A stretch of DNA of 64,000 nucleotides. Origin: Kitasatospora aureofaciens (lineage in GTDB: Bacteria; Actinomycetota; Actinomycetes; Streptomycetales; Streptomycetaceae). The stretch covers positions 124,001 through 188,000 of the forward strand of contig NZ_JAHTKP010000006.1 in the NCBI RefSeq assembly GCF_019192735.1, read 5' to 3'. Shown piece after piece: positions 25,353-33,134 of the stretch; the stretch's first letter is position 1; each line of letters starts with the position of its first letter. The notes under the pieces were generated by a model. The model worked only from the letters and a program-made list of their open reading frames with translations, ran no database searches and was not told the DNA's origin. The position numbers were made by a program, and so were the translations under genes.

Positions 25353-26627
25353 ATGGCGATGGACTACTTCACCGACGAGCGTCACGAGAGCATCCGAGCC
25401 GAGGTGCGTGAGTTCGCCGAGAAGGAGATACGTCCGCAGGTGGCCAGAATGGAGGCCGACCGGACGGTCGAGTTCGAGCTCTCACGGGAGATCGCCCGCC
25501 GGGGCTGGATCGGCGCGACCATCCCGCGCGAGTTCGGCGGACTGGGGCTCGGGCACCTCGCCAAGACCGTCATCGTCGAGGAACTCGCCCGCGTCAGCGG
25601 CGCGATGGGCGCGATGGCGCAGGCCTCGCAGCTCGGCGTCGCCAAGGTCCTCCACTTCGGCACGAACGGCCAGCGGCGCGCGTGGCTGCCGAGGTTCGCC
25701 TCCGGGGAGTCGCTGCCGACCATCGCCGTCACCGAGCCCGACTCGGGCGGCCACGTGCTCGGCATGACCGGCACCGCGCGCCGGGAGGGCGACGAGTACG
25801 TCCTCAACGGCCGCAAGTGGTTCGTCGGCAACTCCCACATCGGCGACGTGCACGGCGTGGTGCTCCGCACCGACCAGGGCAGCCGGGGCCTCTCCGCGTT
25901 CCTCGTGGAGAGCGACCGCCCCGGCTTCCGCACCGGCGCCCTCGGCTCGCAGAGCGGGCTGCACGGCTTCAGCTTCGGCGAGGTCGTCTTCGAGGACTGC
26001 CGCATCCCGGCCGCCAACCGGCTGGGCCGGGAGGGCCAGGGCCTGGACGTCGCCTACTCCTCGTCCACGCTGTACGGGCGGCTCAACCTCGCCGCCGTCG
26101 CGCTCGGCATCCACACCGCGATCGTCGAGGACACCGCCCGCTTCGCCGAGGAGCGGGTGCTGTACGGCAAGCCGCTCAACCAACTGCCCAACATCGCGCT
26201 GAAGCTCGGCGAGATGCAGTCCCGGCTGATGACCGCCAAGCTCGCCGCGTACCACGCCTCGCACCTGCTCGACCACGGCAAGGCATGCGACGCCGAGCTG
26301 ATGAACGCCAAGCTCATCAACACCGAGTACGCGCTGGACTCGGCGCGCAACGCCATGGAGATCCACGCCGCCCGGGGCCTCCAGACCGAGTTCCACATCG
26401 AGCGCTACCTGCGCGACGCCACCCACATCTACCCGCCGGCCGGCACCTCGGACGTGCAGCGGCTGCGGCTCGGGCAGGTCGCGTCGGGTACGTACGGCAG
26501 GCAGTGGTCGGCGGAGCTGTCCGGGCTGGCCAGCTGGGCGTGGACCGAACTGGCCATGCGGGAGGCGGCGGTGGAGGAGCACGTAGAGCGTGGAGGGACG
26601 TTGATCTCTATGCCGCTGGCGGGCTGA
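25353..26627 (+). CDS. acyl-CoA dehydrogenase
   Basis: A 424-residue flavoenzyme with all three family domains. They are the helical N-terminus (REFAEKEIRPQVARME), the beta domain with the FAD/substrate signature TIAVTEPDSGGHVLG near residues 124-138 and NGRKWFVGNSHIGD, and the C-terminal helices. The last include YGRLNLAAVALGI, ERVLYGKPLNQLPNI and LQTEFHIERYLRDAT, where the usual catalytic-base region lies. It would oxidise an acyl-CoA to the 2-enoyl-CoA and pass electrons to ETF. A GAGAGGACC ribosome site precedes the ATG. It is not next to other beta-oxidation genes, so the substrate is unknown; it is of normal length with no defect seen. Confidence 0.9.
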   Translation: MAMDYFTDERHESIRAEVREFAEKEIRPQVARMEADRTVEFELSREIARRGWIGATIPREFGGLGLGHLAKTVIVEELARVSGAMGAMAQASQLGVAKVLHFGTNGQRRAWLPRFASGESLPTIAVTEPDSGGHVLGMTGTARREGDEYVLNGRKWFVGNSHIGDVHGVVLRTDQGSRGLSAFLVESDRPGFRTGALGSQSGLHGFSFGEVVFEDCRIPAANRLGREGQGLDVAYSSSTLYGRLNLAAVALGIHTAIVEDTARFAEERVLYGKPLNQLPNIALKLGEMQSRLMTAKLAAYHASHLLDHGKACDAELMNAKLINTEYALDSARNAMEIHAARGLQTEFHIERYLRDATHIYPPAGTSDVQRLRLGQVASGTYGRQWSAELSGLASWAWTELAMREAAVEEHVERGGTLISMPLAG

Positions 26628-26748
26628 GCGCGGAGCACACCGGCCGCTGGACCGACCACCCCTGTTCGCCGGTCCGACTGGCCGAAGCACACGGGCCACT
26701 GAGCACAGCTCTGCCGACCCTTCAGCATAACCGTGTTTGACCTGTTCC

Positions 26749-26794
26749 TGACGGCTCTCCAGGAGGATCCCCCCGGCTTCCCGGGGAGCCGTCA
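26749..26794 (+). terminator. nested hairpin terminator after the acyl-CoA dehydrogenase gene
   Basis: The outer arms TGACGGCTC (26749-26757) and GAGCCGTCA (26786-26794) pair perfectly, and the inner arms CCCCGG (26771-26776) and CCGGGG (26781-26786) form a second stem. The position, about 120 bp after the stop codon, fits a factor-independent terminator without a T tract. Confidence 0.7.
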
Positions 26795-26796
26795 CC

Positions 26797-26810
26797 GCTT
26801 TCGCGAAAGC
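26797..26810. promoter_or_regulatory. 14-bp perfect palindrome upstream of the conservon
   Basis: GCTTTCGCGAAAGC is a perfect palindrome with no spacer. It lies just after the terminator hairpin and 275 bp before the conservon start, so it may be an operator or an extra terminator element. It could be chance in GC-rich DNA, although the central TTTCGCGAAA is unusually AT-containing. Confidence 0.4.
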
Positions 26811-27084
26811 CGTTCGACCTGCGACGATCCGTCGGCGCACGATTCCGTCCGGACTCGCACCCACGGTCAGAATCCGTTCACATATCGTCAGTTGATGTTG
26901 CGATGAGGGCACCTGGGACTGGTAGCGTTCCTGCCGTCGGCGGCCGTGCTGCACCCCGTCCGGACGTTGACACCGCGTCACCCCGTCCGGCAACCCGGCC
27001 GTGGCGCCCTGAAGCCCCGGCCGGACCGCGCGCGGGCCAACCCGCCGCTCGGCCCTGCAACTCGGCCCTGCAACAAGGAATCAG

Positions 27085-29181
27085 ATGCCAGGCATATCGG
27101 CCCCCCGCACGGGCCACCGCGCCGGCCGGTCCGGCTCCCTCCGCAGCTCTCTCCTCGCCCTCGCGCTGGTCCCCAGCCTGGGCCTCGCCGCCGCCTGGGG
27201 ATACGCCGCCTACCTGCTGCGCGACGCCGGACAGCGCACCGCCCTCGTCGCCGGCACCGTCGTCGTCGCCCTGGTCCTGCTGTACAGCCTGATCAACGGC
27301 ATCCGCGCCGCCCGGGCCCTCTCCGCCCGCCTCGCCGGACTGCGCGCCGACACCCTCGCGCTCGCCCAGCAGGAGATCCCCGCGGTCGTCGGACGGCTGC
27401 GCTCCGGCGAGCCGGTGCCCGTCCCGCCCACCTGGTCCCCGTCCCGGCGGGCCGGCGACGAGGTGCAGCAGACCGCCGACGGCCTCGCCGCCGTCCGCCA
27501 GGCCGCCGTCGCCGCCATCGTCCACCAGGCCCAGGGCCGCGAGGGCACGAAGAAGGTCTTCCTCAACATCGCCCGCCGCACCCAGATCCTGATCCACCGC
27601 CAGATCAGCATGCTGGACGCGCTGGAGCGCGAGCACGAGGAACCCGACCTGCTGCGCGAACTGTTCGCGGTCGACCACCTCGCCACCCGCATGCGGCGCA
27701 ACGCCGAGAACCTGGTCATCCTCGGCGGCGCGCTGCCCGCCCGGCGCTGGCGCAACGCCGTGCCCGTCGTCAACGTGCTGCGCAGCGCCGTCTCGGAGAC
27801 CGAGAACTACGCGCGCGTCGTCGTCCAGGGCGTGCCGCGTGCCTCGCTCAGCGGGCAGGCCGTCGCCGACGTCATCCACCTGGTCGCCGAGCTGATCGAG
27901 AACGGCACCACCTTCTCCCCGCCGTACACCCAGGTGCAGCTCTCCGCGCAGGAGGTCCCCAAGGGTCTCGCGGTCGAGGTCGAGGACCGCGGACTCGGCA
28001 TGACCGAGGAGGAGTACGAGCGGCTCAACGACTACCTGGCCAACCCGCCCGAGCTGGACGTCTCCGCACTCGGCGACGACCTGCGGCTCGGCCTGTTCGT
28101 CGTCGCGCGGCTGGCCGCCCGGCACGAGATCCAGGTGACCCTGCGGCCCTCGCCGTACGGCGGCACCCGAGCCGTGGTGCTGGTGCCCGCGGTGCTGCTG
28201 GAGCAGGCCGAGCAGCCGGCCGCGGTGCCCGGGCTCCCGTCCGGCGCGCGGGTCACGCGGACGCCGGTGCCGGAGCGCCGGCCGGGCGCGGACGGCGATC
28301 TCGGCGACGTGGACGGGGAGTTGTCGGGCGCGCTGGCCGGAGTGCTCAGCGGGCTGCTGGGTGGAGGTCCGGCGGCGGGTCCGGAGGGTGCTCCGGCGGC
28401 CGGTGTGCCGGGTGCGCCCGAAGTGCCCGGTGCTTCTGGTGCTTCCGGTGCTCCTGGTGCTTTCGGCGAGGGTGACTCCGGTGTGATCATCGGTGAGCTG
28501 CTCGCCCAGTACCCCGTGGCCGGCGACCAGGACGGCGTGGCGCCGCCCGCCAACGGCGGCCTGCCGGCGGGCTCCCCGATCCCCGGCCTGCCCGGCGCCG
28601 TGGTCGTCCCCCGGCCCGCGCTCCCCCGGCGGTACGACGACCTCGCCGAGAACCTCGCGGAGAGCCTCGGCGGTGCGGACGGCACAGGCGACGAGGGCGG
28701 TGCAGGCGGTGCGGCAGCTGCCGCGGCAGCCACGGCGAACGGCGCGGCCGGGGCCGGCTTCGACGGCACGTCCGCCGACCGCTCCGCGCCCACCCACGAA
28801 CGCGCCCAGGAGGCCCCGTTGGACCACGACCCGGATGGCGGGCTGCGCACCCCGCGCGTCCTGCCGCAGCGGGTCCGCAACGCCAGCCTCGCCGAGCAGC
28901 TGCGGGAGGCCCACGCGCCCGGCGCCATGCTGCCCCCGTCGGCCGTCTCCGGGCCCGGGCCCGTCCCCGGTCCGGTCCCCCGCCCCGGCGGCCCGGCCGG
29001 CCCCCGGCACGGCACCGCCGAGGCCGACGACGCGTCCCCGCAGCGCTCCCGCGCCACCATGGCCGCCATCCAGCGCGGCACCCGGACCGCCCGCGCGGCC
29101 GACCCCGAACCGGACGCACCGACCGCACCCCCCGCACCGGCCGCACCTTCCGCCGCTCAGGAAGCCAAGGAACAGCAGTGA
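27085..29181 (+). CDS. cvnA: conservon histidine-kinase-like protein CvnA
   Basis: A 698-residue membrane sensor. Two adjacent hydrophobic helices near residues 20-42 and 50-68 anchor it with almost no extracellular loop. A cytosolic region with VFLNIARRTQILIHRQISMLDALE replaces the usual dimerisation helix. The HATPase domain has an N-box like ELIENGTTFSPPYTQV near residue 272 and the G-boxes VEDRGLGMTEEE and GDDLRLGLFVVARLAARH. From about residue 375 the tail is a long Gly/Ala/Pro-rich disordered region with collagen-like triplets. It is the first gene of a four-gene conservon that forms a membrane complex resembling eukaryotic G-protein receptor systems. The stop overlaps the next start. 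Confidence 0.88.
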   Translation: MPGISAPRTGHRAGRSGSLRSSLLALALVPSLGLAAAWGYAAYLLRDAGQRTALVAGTVVVALVLLYSLINGIRAARALSARLAGLRADTLALAQQEIPAVVGRLRSGEPVPVPPTWSPSRRAGDEVQQTADGLAAVRQAAVAAIVHQAQGREGTKKVFLNIARRTQILIHRQISMLDALEREHEEPDLLRELFAVDHLATRMRRNAENLVILGGALPARRWRNAVPVVNVLRSAVSETENYARVVVQGVPRASLSGQAVADVIHLVAELIENGTTFSPPYTQVQLSAQEVPKGLAVEVEDRGLGMTEEEYERLNDYLANPPELDVSALGDDLRLGLFVVARLAARHEIQVTLRPSPYGGTRAVVLVPAVLLEQAEQPAAVPGLPSGARVTRTPVPERRPGADGDLGDVDGELSGALAGVLSGLLGGGPAAGPEGAPAAGVPGAPEVPGASGASGAPGAFGEGDSGVIIGELLAQYPVAGDQDGVAPPANGGLPAGSPIPGLPGAVVVPRPALPRRYDDLAENLAESLGGADGTGDEGGAGGAAAAAAATANGAAGAGFDGTSADRSAPTHERAQEAPLDHDPDGGLRTPRVLPQRVRNASLAEQLREAHAPGAMLPPSAVSGPGPVPGPVPRPGGPAGPRHGTAEADDASPQRSRATMAAIQRGTRTARAADPEPDAPTAPPAPAAPSAAQEAKEQQ

Positions 29182-29612
29182 TGACGCAGCACACCGACAC
29201 CCAGCGCGACCTCAACTGGCTGCTGGACCAGCTGGTGGCGCGGGTACCCGAGACCCGCCACGCCATCGTCCTCTCCGAGGACGGCCTGCTGGTCGGCATG
29301 TCCCAGGGCCTCGACCGGGCCGACGCCGAGCACCTGTCCGCCGTCGCCTCCGGCCTGCAGAGCCTCGCCCGCGGCGCCGGCCACCGGTTCAACGGCGGGC
29401 GGGTCCGGCAGACCGTGATCGAGATGGACCAGCTGTTCCTGTTCGTCACCACCGCCGGCCGGGGCGCCCGCCTCGCCGTGCTCACCAGCGAGCAGGTGGA
29501 CGCCGGACTGATGGCCTACGAGATCAACATGCTGGTCAAGCAGGTCGGCCAGTACCTCACCGCGGCGCCGCGCAGCGACGCCGGCCAGGTCGGCGTGGGT
29601 GGCGGTGCGTGA
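29181..29612 (+). CDS. cvnB: roadblock/LC7-domain protein CvnB
   Basis: A 143-residue roadblock/LC7 protein (LNWLLDQLVARVPETRHAIVLSEDGLLVGMSQGLD, LSAVASGLQSLARGAG, TVIEMDQLFLFVTTAG). Such proteins partner small GTPases; here the GTPase is CvnD. The ATG at 29181 forms TGATG with the cvnA stop, and a GTG three bases earlier is the alternative start. The gene overlaps the next by four bases (GTGA), so cvnABC are translated together. Confidence 0.9.
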   Translation: MTQHTDTQRDLNWLLDQLVARVPETRHAIVLSEDGLLVGMSQGLDRADAEHLSAVASGLQSLARGAGHRFNGGRVRQTVIEMDQLFLFVTTAGRGARLAVLTSEQVDAGLMAYEINMLVKQVGQYLTAAPRSDAGQVGVGGGA

Positions 29613-29989
29613 CCGCCGACGCCGACGAGGCCTGGTTCTTCGACAAGGACGCAGGCCATCTGGTCCGTCCTTACGCGATCACCAACGGGCGCACCGGCCC
29701 GGTCCGTGACGGCTTCGCGCTGATCACCCTCGTGGTCACCGCCGACCCGCGCACCGACACCACCCGGCTGACGCCCGAACCGGCCGCGATCCTCGACCTG
29801 TGCCGCGAACGCCCGCTGGCCGTGGCCGAGATCGCCGCCACGCTCGACCTCCCGGTCAGCGTGGTCAAGGTGCTGCTCGACGACCTGGCCGAGGCACGGC
29901 TCATCCTCACCCGCGCCCCGGTCCAGCTCGCCGAGGCGCCGGACATCTCGCTGATCCAGGCCGTGATCGAGGGCGTCCGCCGGCTCTGA
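29609..29989 (+). CDS. cvnC: DUF742 conservon protein CvnC
   Basis: A 126-residue protein of the DUF742 family with the standard wording LVRPYAITNGRT near residue 18 and a C-terminal winged-helix-like part (CRERPLAVAEIAATLDLPVSVVKVLLDDLAEARLI). The start is the GTG at 29609, sharing GTGA with the cvnB stop. It belongs to the CvnA-D complex. The HTH-like half suggests regulation through protein or DNA contacts, which is not established. Confidence 0.9.
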   Translation: MTADADEAWFFDKDAGHLVRPYAITNGRTGPVRDGFALITLVVTADPRTDTTRLTPEPAAILDLCRERPLAVAEIAATLDLPVSVVKVLLDDLAEARLILTRAPVQLAEAPDISLIQAVIEGVRRL

Positions 29990-30089
29990 ACCGGCGGACG
30001 CGTCGTTCCCGCGTCGCTTCCCGTGTCGTTCCCGCGACGCTCCGCACGGCCTTCCGCGCATCTCTCAGTCCGATTCCAGGAGACCCGAA

Positions 30090-30662
30090 TTGACGACCCA
30101 GAGCCTGGTGCCGGGCGCGGTCAAGATCCTCGTCGCCGGCGGCTTCGGCGTCGGCAAGACCACCATGGTCGGCTCCGTCAGCGAGATCGAACCGCTGCAG
30201 ACCGAGGAGCGGATGACCCGCGCCAGCATCGGGGTCGACAGCCTCGAAGGCATCCAGGACAAGTCCACCACCACCGTGGCCATGGACTTCGGGCGGATCA
30301 CCGTCCGCGACGACCTGGTGCTCTACCTCTTCGGCACGCCCGGCCAGTTCCGGTTCTGGTTCATGTGGGACGACCTCGCGCTCGGCGCCCTCGGCGCGAT
30401 CGTCCTCGCCGACACCCGGCGGCTCGAATCCAGCTTCGCCGCCGTGGACTTCTTCGAGCAGCGCGGCATCCCGTTCGCGATCGGCGTCAACTGCTTCCAC
30501 GGCCGGCGCGACGCCGGCCCGGAGGACGTCCGCCGGGCCCTCGACCTCGGCCCCGAGGTGCCGATCGTGCTCTGCGACGTGCGGGAGCGGGCGTCCAGCA
30601 AGGAGCTGCTGCTCGCCCTGCTCGACCGGGTGCACCGCAACGCCCTCGCCGGACGGCGGTAG
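30090..30662 (+). CDS. cvnD: conservon small GTPase CvnD
   Basis: A 190-residue Ras-like GTP-binding protein. It has the P-loop GGFGVGKTT near residues 16-24, the switch region TTTVAMDFGRI, and the G3-like box LFGTPGQFRFWF with the conserved FMWDDLALGALGAIVLADTRR. The usual NKxD specificity box reads GVNCFHG, as in other Cvn GTPases. The start is TTG at 30090 after a CAGGAGA ribosome site. The 100-bp gap after cvnC is larger than elsewhere in the cluster but has no terminator. It works with the roadblock protein CvnB as a signalling switch at the membrane. Confidence 0.9.
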   Translation: MTTQSLVPGAVKILVAGGFGVGKTTMVGSVSEIEPLQTEERMTRASIGVDSLEGIQDKSTTTVAMDFGRITVRDDLVLYLFGTPGQFRFWFMWDDLALGALGAIVLADTRRLESSFAAVDFFEQRGIPFAIGVNCFHGRRDAGPEDVRRALDLGPEVPIVLCDVRERASSKELLLALLDRVHRNALAGRR

Positions 30663-30665
30663 GGG

Positions 30666-31136
30666 CTAGGCGCGGGCGGCGGGGGTGCGGGCGGAGGATT
30701 CCAGTCCGGCGAGGGCACCGACCAGCGGGGCCAGCTCCGGGACCTCGGCCGCCTGCGCCAGGGTCGCCTCCAGGGTGGCATCGTGCACCGGGCGGGCCGA
30801 GGTCAGCAGCGCCCGCCCGTCCGGCGTGAGCTCGGTGTAGATCCCGCGCCGGTCGTCCGCGCACAGGTAGCGGCTGAGCAGGCCGCGGTCCTCCAGTCGG
30901 GTCACCAGCCGGGTGGTCGCGCTGCTGCTCAGTGCCGCCGCCCGGGCCAGCTGCTGCATCCGCATGTGCCAGCCGTCCTGTCGCGACAGCGCGTCGAGCA
31001 CCGTGTACTCGACCACCGAGAGCCGGTGCTCCGCCTGGAGCGCCTTCTCCAGCGCCGTGTCGATCAGCCCGTGCAGCGCGGCGAGCGTGCGCCAGCCACG
31101 GGCGCGGACCTCGGCGGCGTCGTCGCGGATCCCCAT
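30666..31136 (-). CDS. MarR-family transcriptional regulator
   Basis: A 156-residue MarR protein with the winged helix LSVVEYTVLDALSRQDGWHMRMQQLARAAALSSSATTRLVTRLEDRGLL at about residues 38-85 and the wing CADDRRGIYTELTPDGRALL. It acts as a dimer on palindromic DNA. It is convergent with cvnD, only 3 bp away, so no terminator separates them. Upstream (31150-31200) the repeated GGTTCGTTCTC motifs may form its binding site. Its ligand and targets are unknown. Confidence 0.88.
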   Translation of the reverse strand: MGIRDDAAEVRARGWRTLAALHGLIDTALEKALQAEHRLSVVEYTVLDALSRQDGWHMRMQQLARAAALSSSATTRLVTRLEDRGLLSRYLCADDRRGIYTELTPDGRALLTSARPVHDATLEATLAQAAEVPELAPLVGALAGLESSARTPAARA

Positions 31137-31149
31137 CGGCCGCCTCCTC

Positions 31150-31198
31150 TTGCCCGGTTCGTTCTCGCCTGGTTCGTTCTCCCCTCGTTCAAGTATGC
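31150..31198. promoter_or_regulatory. direct repeats upstream of the MarR gene
   Basis: Two copies of GGTTCGTTCTC, followed by a related CTCGTTCAAG, lie just upstream of the marR start. The region turns AT-richer toward 31255. This is the likely promoter-operator region for the regulator and perhaps for autoregulation. The exact -35 and -10 boxes are not clear. Confidence 0.4.
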
Positions 31199-31262
31199 CA
31201 GCCGACGCGGATTACCTGTCCGTGCAAATACTTCTCCTTATGGCTTCTCCTTGTGGTCGGGG

Positions 31263-33134
31263 CTACGGTTCCGACGGGCCCCAGGCCGCGAGGCAGAGGG
31301 CGGCGGCCAGTTCCTCGGTGTAGGTGGTGGCGGCGAGCCAGGCCGTGGTGAAGGCCTCGTGGTCGTCGGGGATCACCCGGCCGAACACGTCGCGGCGGTG
31401 GTCGGTCGCGGCGGCGCGCAGGGCGTCGAGCAGGTCGGCCGCGGTGGCGAGCCCGGCGGCGCGCAGCCGGGCCGCGTCGGCGGCGGTCGTGCCCGCGCTC
31501 GGGGCGAGGGCGTTCCGGCCGGTGGTGACGGTCTGCTCGACCCGGCGGCCGAGCAGGTGCACGGGCGGGTCCAGGGGCTGTCCCTCCGGGAGGTCGGGGG
31601 TGGTGGTGGGGGTGCTGGTGGTCGTGACATCGGCGGCCTGGAGGCGTTCGAGGCCGAGGTTGACCCGCCCTGCCCGGTCGGCCGGGAGCGTCAGGGCCGG
31701 GGCACCCGGTGCGGGCTCGCCCGGGGGCGTGCCGACCGCGAGCAGGCGCAGCTCCGGGCGGGCGGCGCGTTCCAGGCGGCCGATCACCCGCAGCCGCAGG
31801 CCGGGCGCGGTCGCGAGCAGGGCCAGGTTCGCGCGGTGGGCGAGCCCCGGGTGGTCGTGCGCGGCGCGCAGCTCCACCACCGGACCGTCCTCGCCGCAGC
31901 GCGCCAGGAGCTGCGGCGCCCCGCCCGGACCGTACGCGGCCGGGCCCAGCAGGGTGACGTCCAGGAACAGCAGGTCACTCCCGGCCGGCCTGGTCTCGTA
32001 CGGCAGCGCCTCCGCCGCGAGTGCCCGCGCCACTTGGGCGGCTACCGGCTCGGCCCACAGCGCGGCGGCGGGCTCCGCCGTCCACGCCGTGCCCGTCGCC
32101 CGGACGGCCCGGACGGCGGCACCCGCCCCGAGCCGTCCGCTCGCCGACCTGGTCGCGCCCTGGACGGCCAGCCCGGCGCGGGTGAACTCGCGGTGGCTGA
32201 GCAAGGCGTCGCCCAGCCGGACCGCCCGGTTGCCCGCCCCGACGGCCTGCGGGGCCGCTGCGGCCGGATCGCCGTGCGGCAGCACCTCGGAGACGGTGCT
32301 GAGCCGGCCGTCGGCGTCCACCGCCCAGCTGAGCACGCCCGCGTGCGTGGCTGTCAGCACCGGCTCGGCGAACAGCCCGTACAGCCGCAGCCCGCCCGCC
32401 TCGCCGTACGCCTGGCGGGCGGTGCCGCGCAGCTCCACGACCGGGCCGGGGCCCGCCGTGAGGCGCCGGGTGAGGGTGAGGAGCTCGCGCAGGCCCGCGA
32501 CCAGGCCGGCCAGCCGGTGGTCCGGCGCACCCGAGCGGGCCGCCCGGACCCGCGTCGCCACGGCCACCGCCGCCGCGGCCGGGCGGTACAGGCCTGCCAG
32601 GCGCGCCCGGTGGGCGGCCCGCAGCAGCTCCGCCTGCGCGACGGCGCCCGCCCCGCTCACCCCTGCCGCCAGGACGGTGCACGCGGCGCGGTGGAGGTGC
32701 TGGGCGGCGGCGTGTTCGGGCGGGGTGAGGGTGTCGTCGTCCGCTGCCGTCGCGGGGGGTGTTTCCGGCTCGGGCGCCACGGGTGCTTCGGCCGGTTCCG
32801 CCGCTTCGGCCGCTTCGGCCGCTTCGGCCGCTTCGGCCAGCGGGCAGAGTGTGACCGCCGCCGCCCGGTGCCCGCACGCCGGGGCGAGCAGGCACCCGCA
32901 GCGCACGTCGGACGGGTCGGCGAGCACGCCGCCCGGGGCGTGCAGGACGAGCACCGTCTCCTCGTCCACCTCCACCCGCCACTCGTCGCCGGAGCGCACC
33001 ACCGGACGCTCCGCCAGCTTTGCCGCCGCCCCGTCCAGCCGCTTCTGCAACCGCGCGCTCAGCCCGGCCACCACCTCGGCGACCACCTCCGGCCGCACCG
33101 AGGGCCAGCTCGTCGTCTGCTCGATCATGGTCAT
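31263..33134 (-). CDS. SWIM zinc-finger protein of the MoxR-VWA operon
   Basis: A 623-residue protein. The SWIM-type zinc site VRCGCLLAPACGH gives C79, C81, C87 and H89 early in the chain. An Ala/Glu repeat tract (about residues 99-125) follows, then a long helical and beta-rich region with no motif I can name. SWIM domains bind DNA or proteins. It is the last gene of a five-gene operon; its ATG shares ATGA with the VWA gene stop, so it is translationally coupled. Actinobacterial MoxR-VWA operons often carry such a partner. Function is inferred as substrate or nucleic-acid recognition. Confidence 0.8.
   Translation of the reverse strand: MTMIEQTTSWPSVRPEVVAEVVAGLSARLQKRLDGAAAKLAERPVVRSGDEWRVEVDEETVLVLHAPGGVLADPSDVRCGCLLAPACGHRAAAVTLCPLAEAAEAAEAAEAAEPAEAPVAPEPETPPATAADDDTLTPPEHAAAQHLHRAACTVLAAGVSGAGAVAQAELLRAAHRARLAGLYRPAAAAVAVATRVRAARSGAPDHRLAGLVAGLRELLTLTRRLTAGPGPVVELRGTARQAYGEAGGLRLYGLFAEPVLTATHAGVLSWAVDADGRLSTVSEVLPHGDPAAAAPQAVGAGNRAVRLGDALLSHREFTRAGLAVQGATRSASGRLGAGAAVRAVRATGTAWTAEPAAALWAEPVAAQVARALAAEALPYETRPAGSDLLFLDVTLLGPAAYGPGGAPQLLARCGEDGPVVELRAAHDHPGLAHRANLALLATAPGLRLRVIGRLERAARPELRLLAVGTPPGEPAPGAPALTLPADRAGRVNLGLERLQAADVTTTSTPTTTPDLPEGQPLDPPVHLLGRRVEQTVTTGRNALAPSAGTTAADAARLRAAGLATAADLLDALRAAATDHRRDVFGRVIPDDHEAFTTAWLAATTYTEELAAALCLAAWGPSEP

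Larger units (their letters stand above)
26628..27084. other. 457-bp intergenic region between the acyl-CoA dehydrogenase and conservon genes
   Basis: It holds a nested hairpin at 26749-26794, a perfect palindrome at 26797-26810, and then about 270 bp before the conservon's first gene. Within 26870-26930 there is a less GC-rich stretch (CACATATCGTCAGTTGATG), the best place for the conservon promoter. I see no ORF with family resemblance. Confidence 0.6.
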
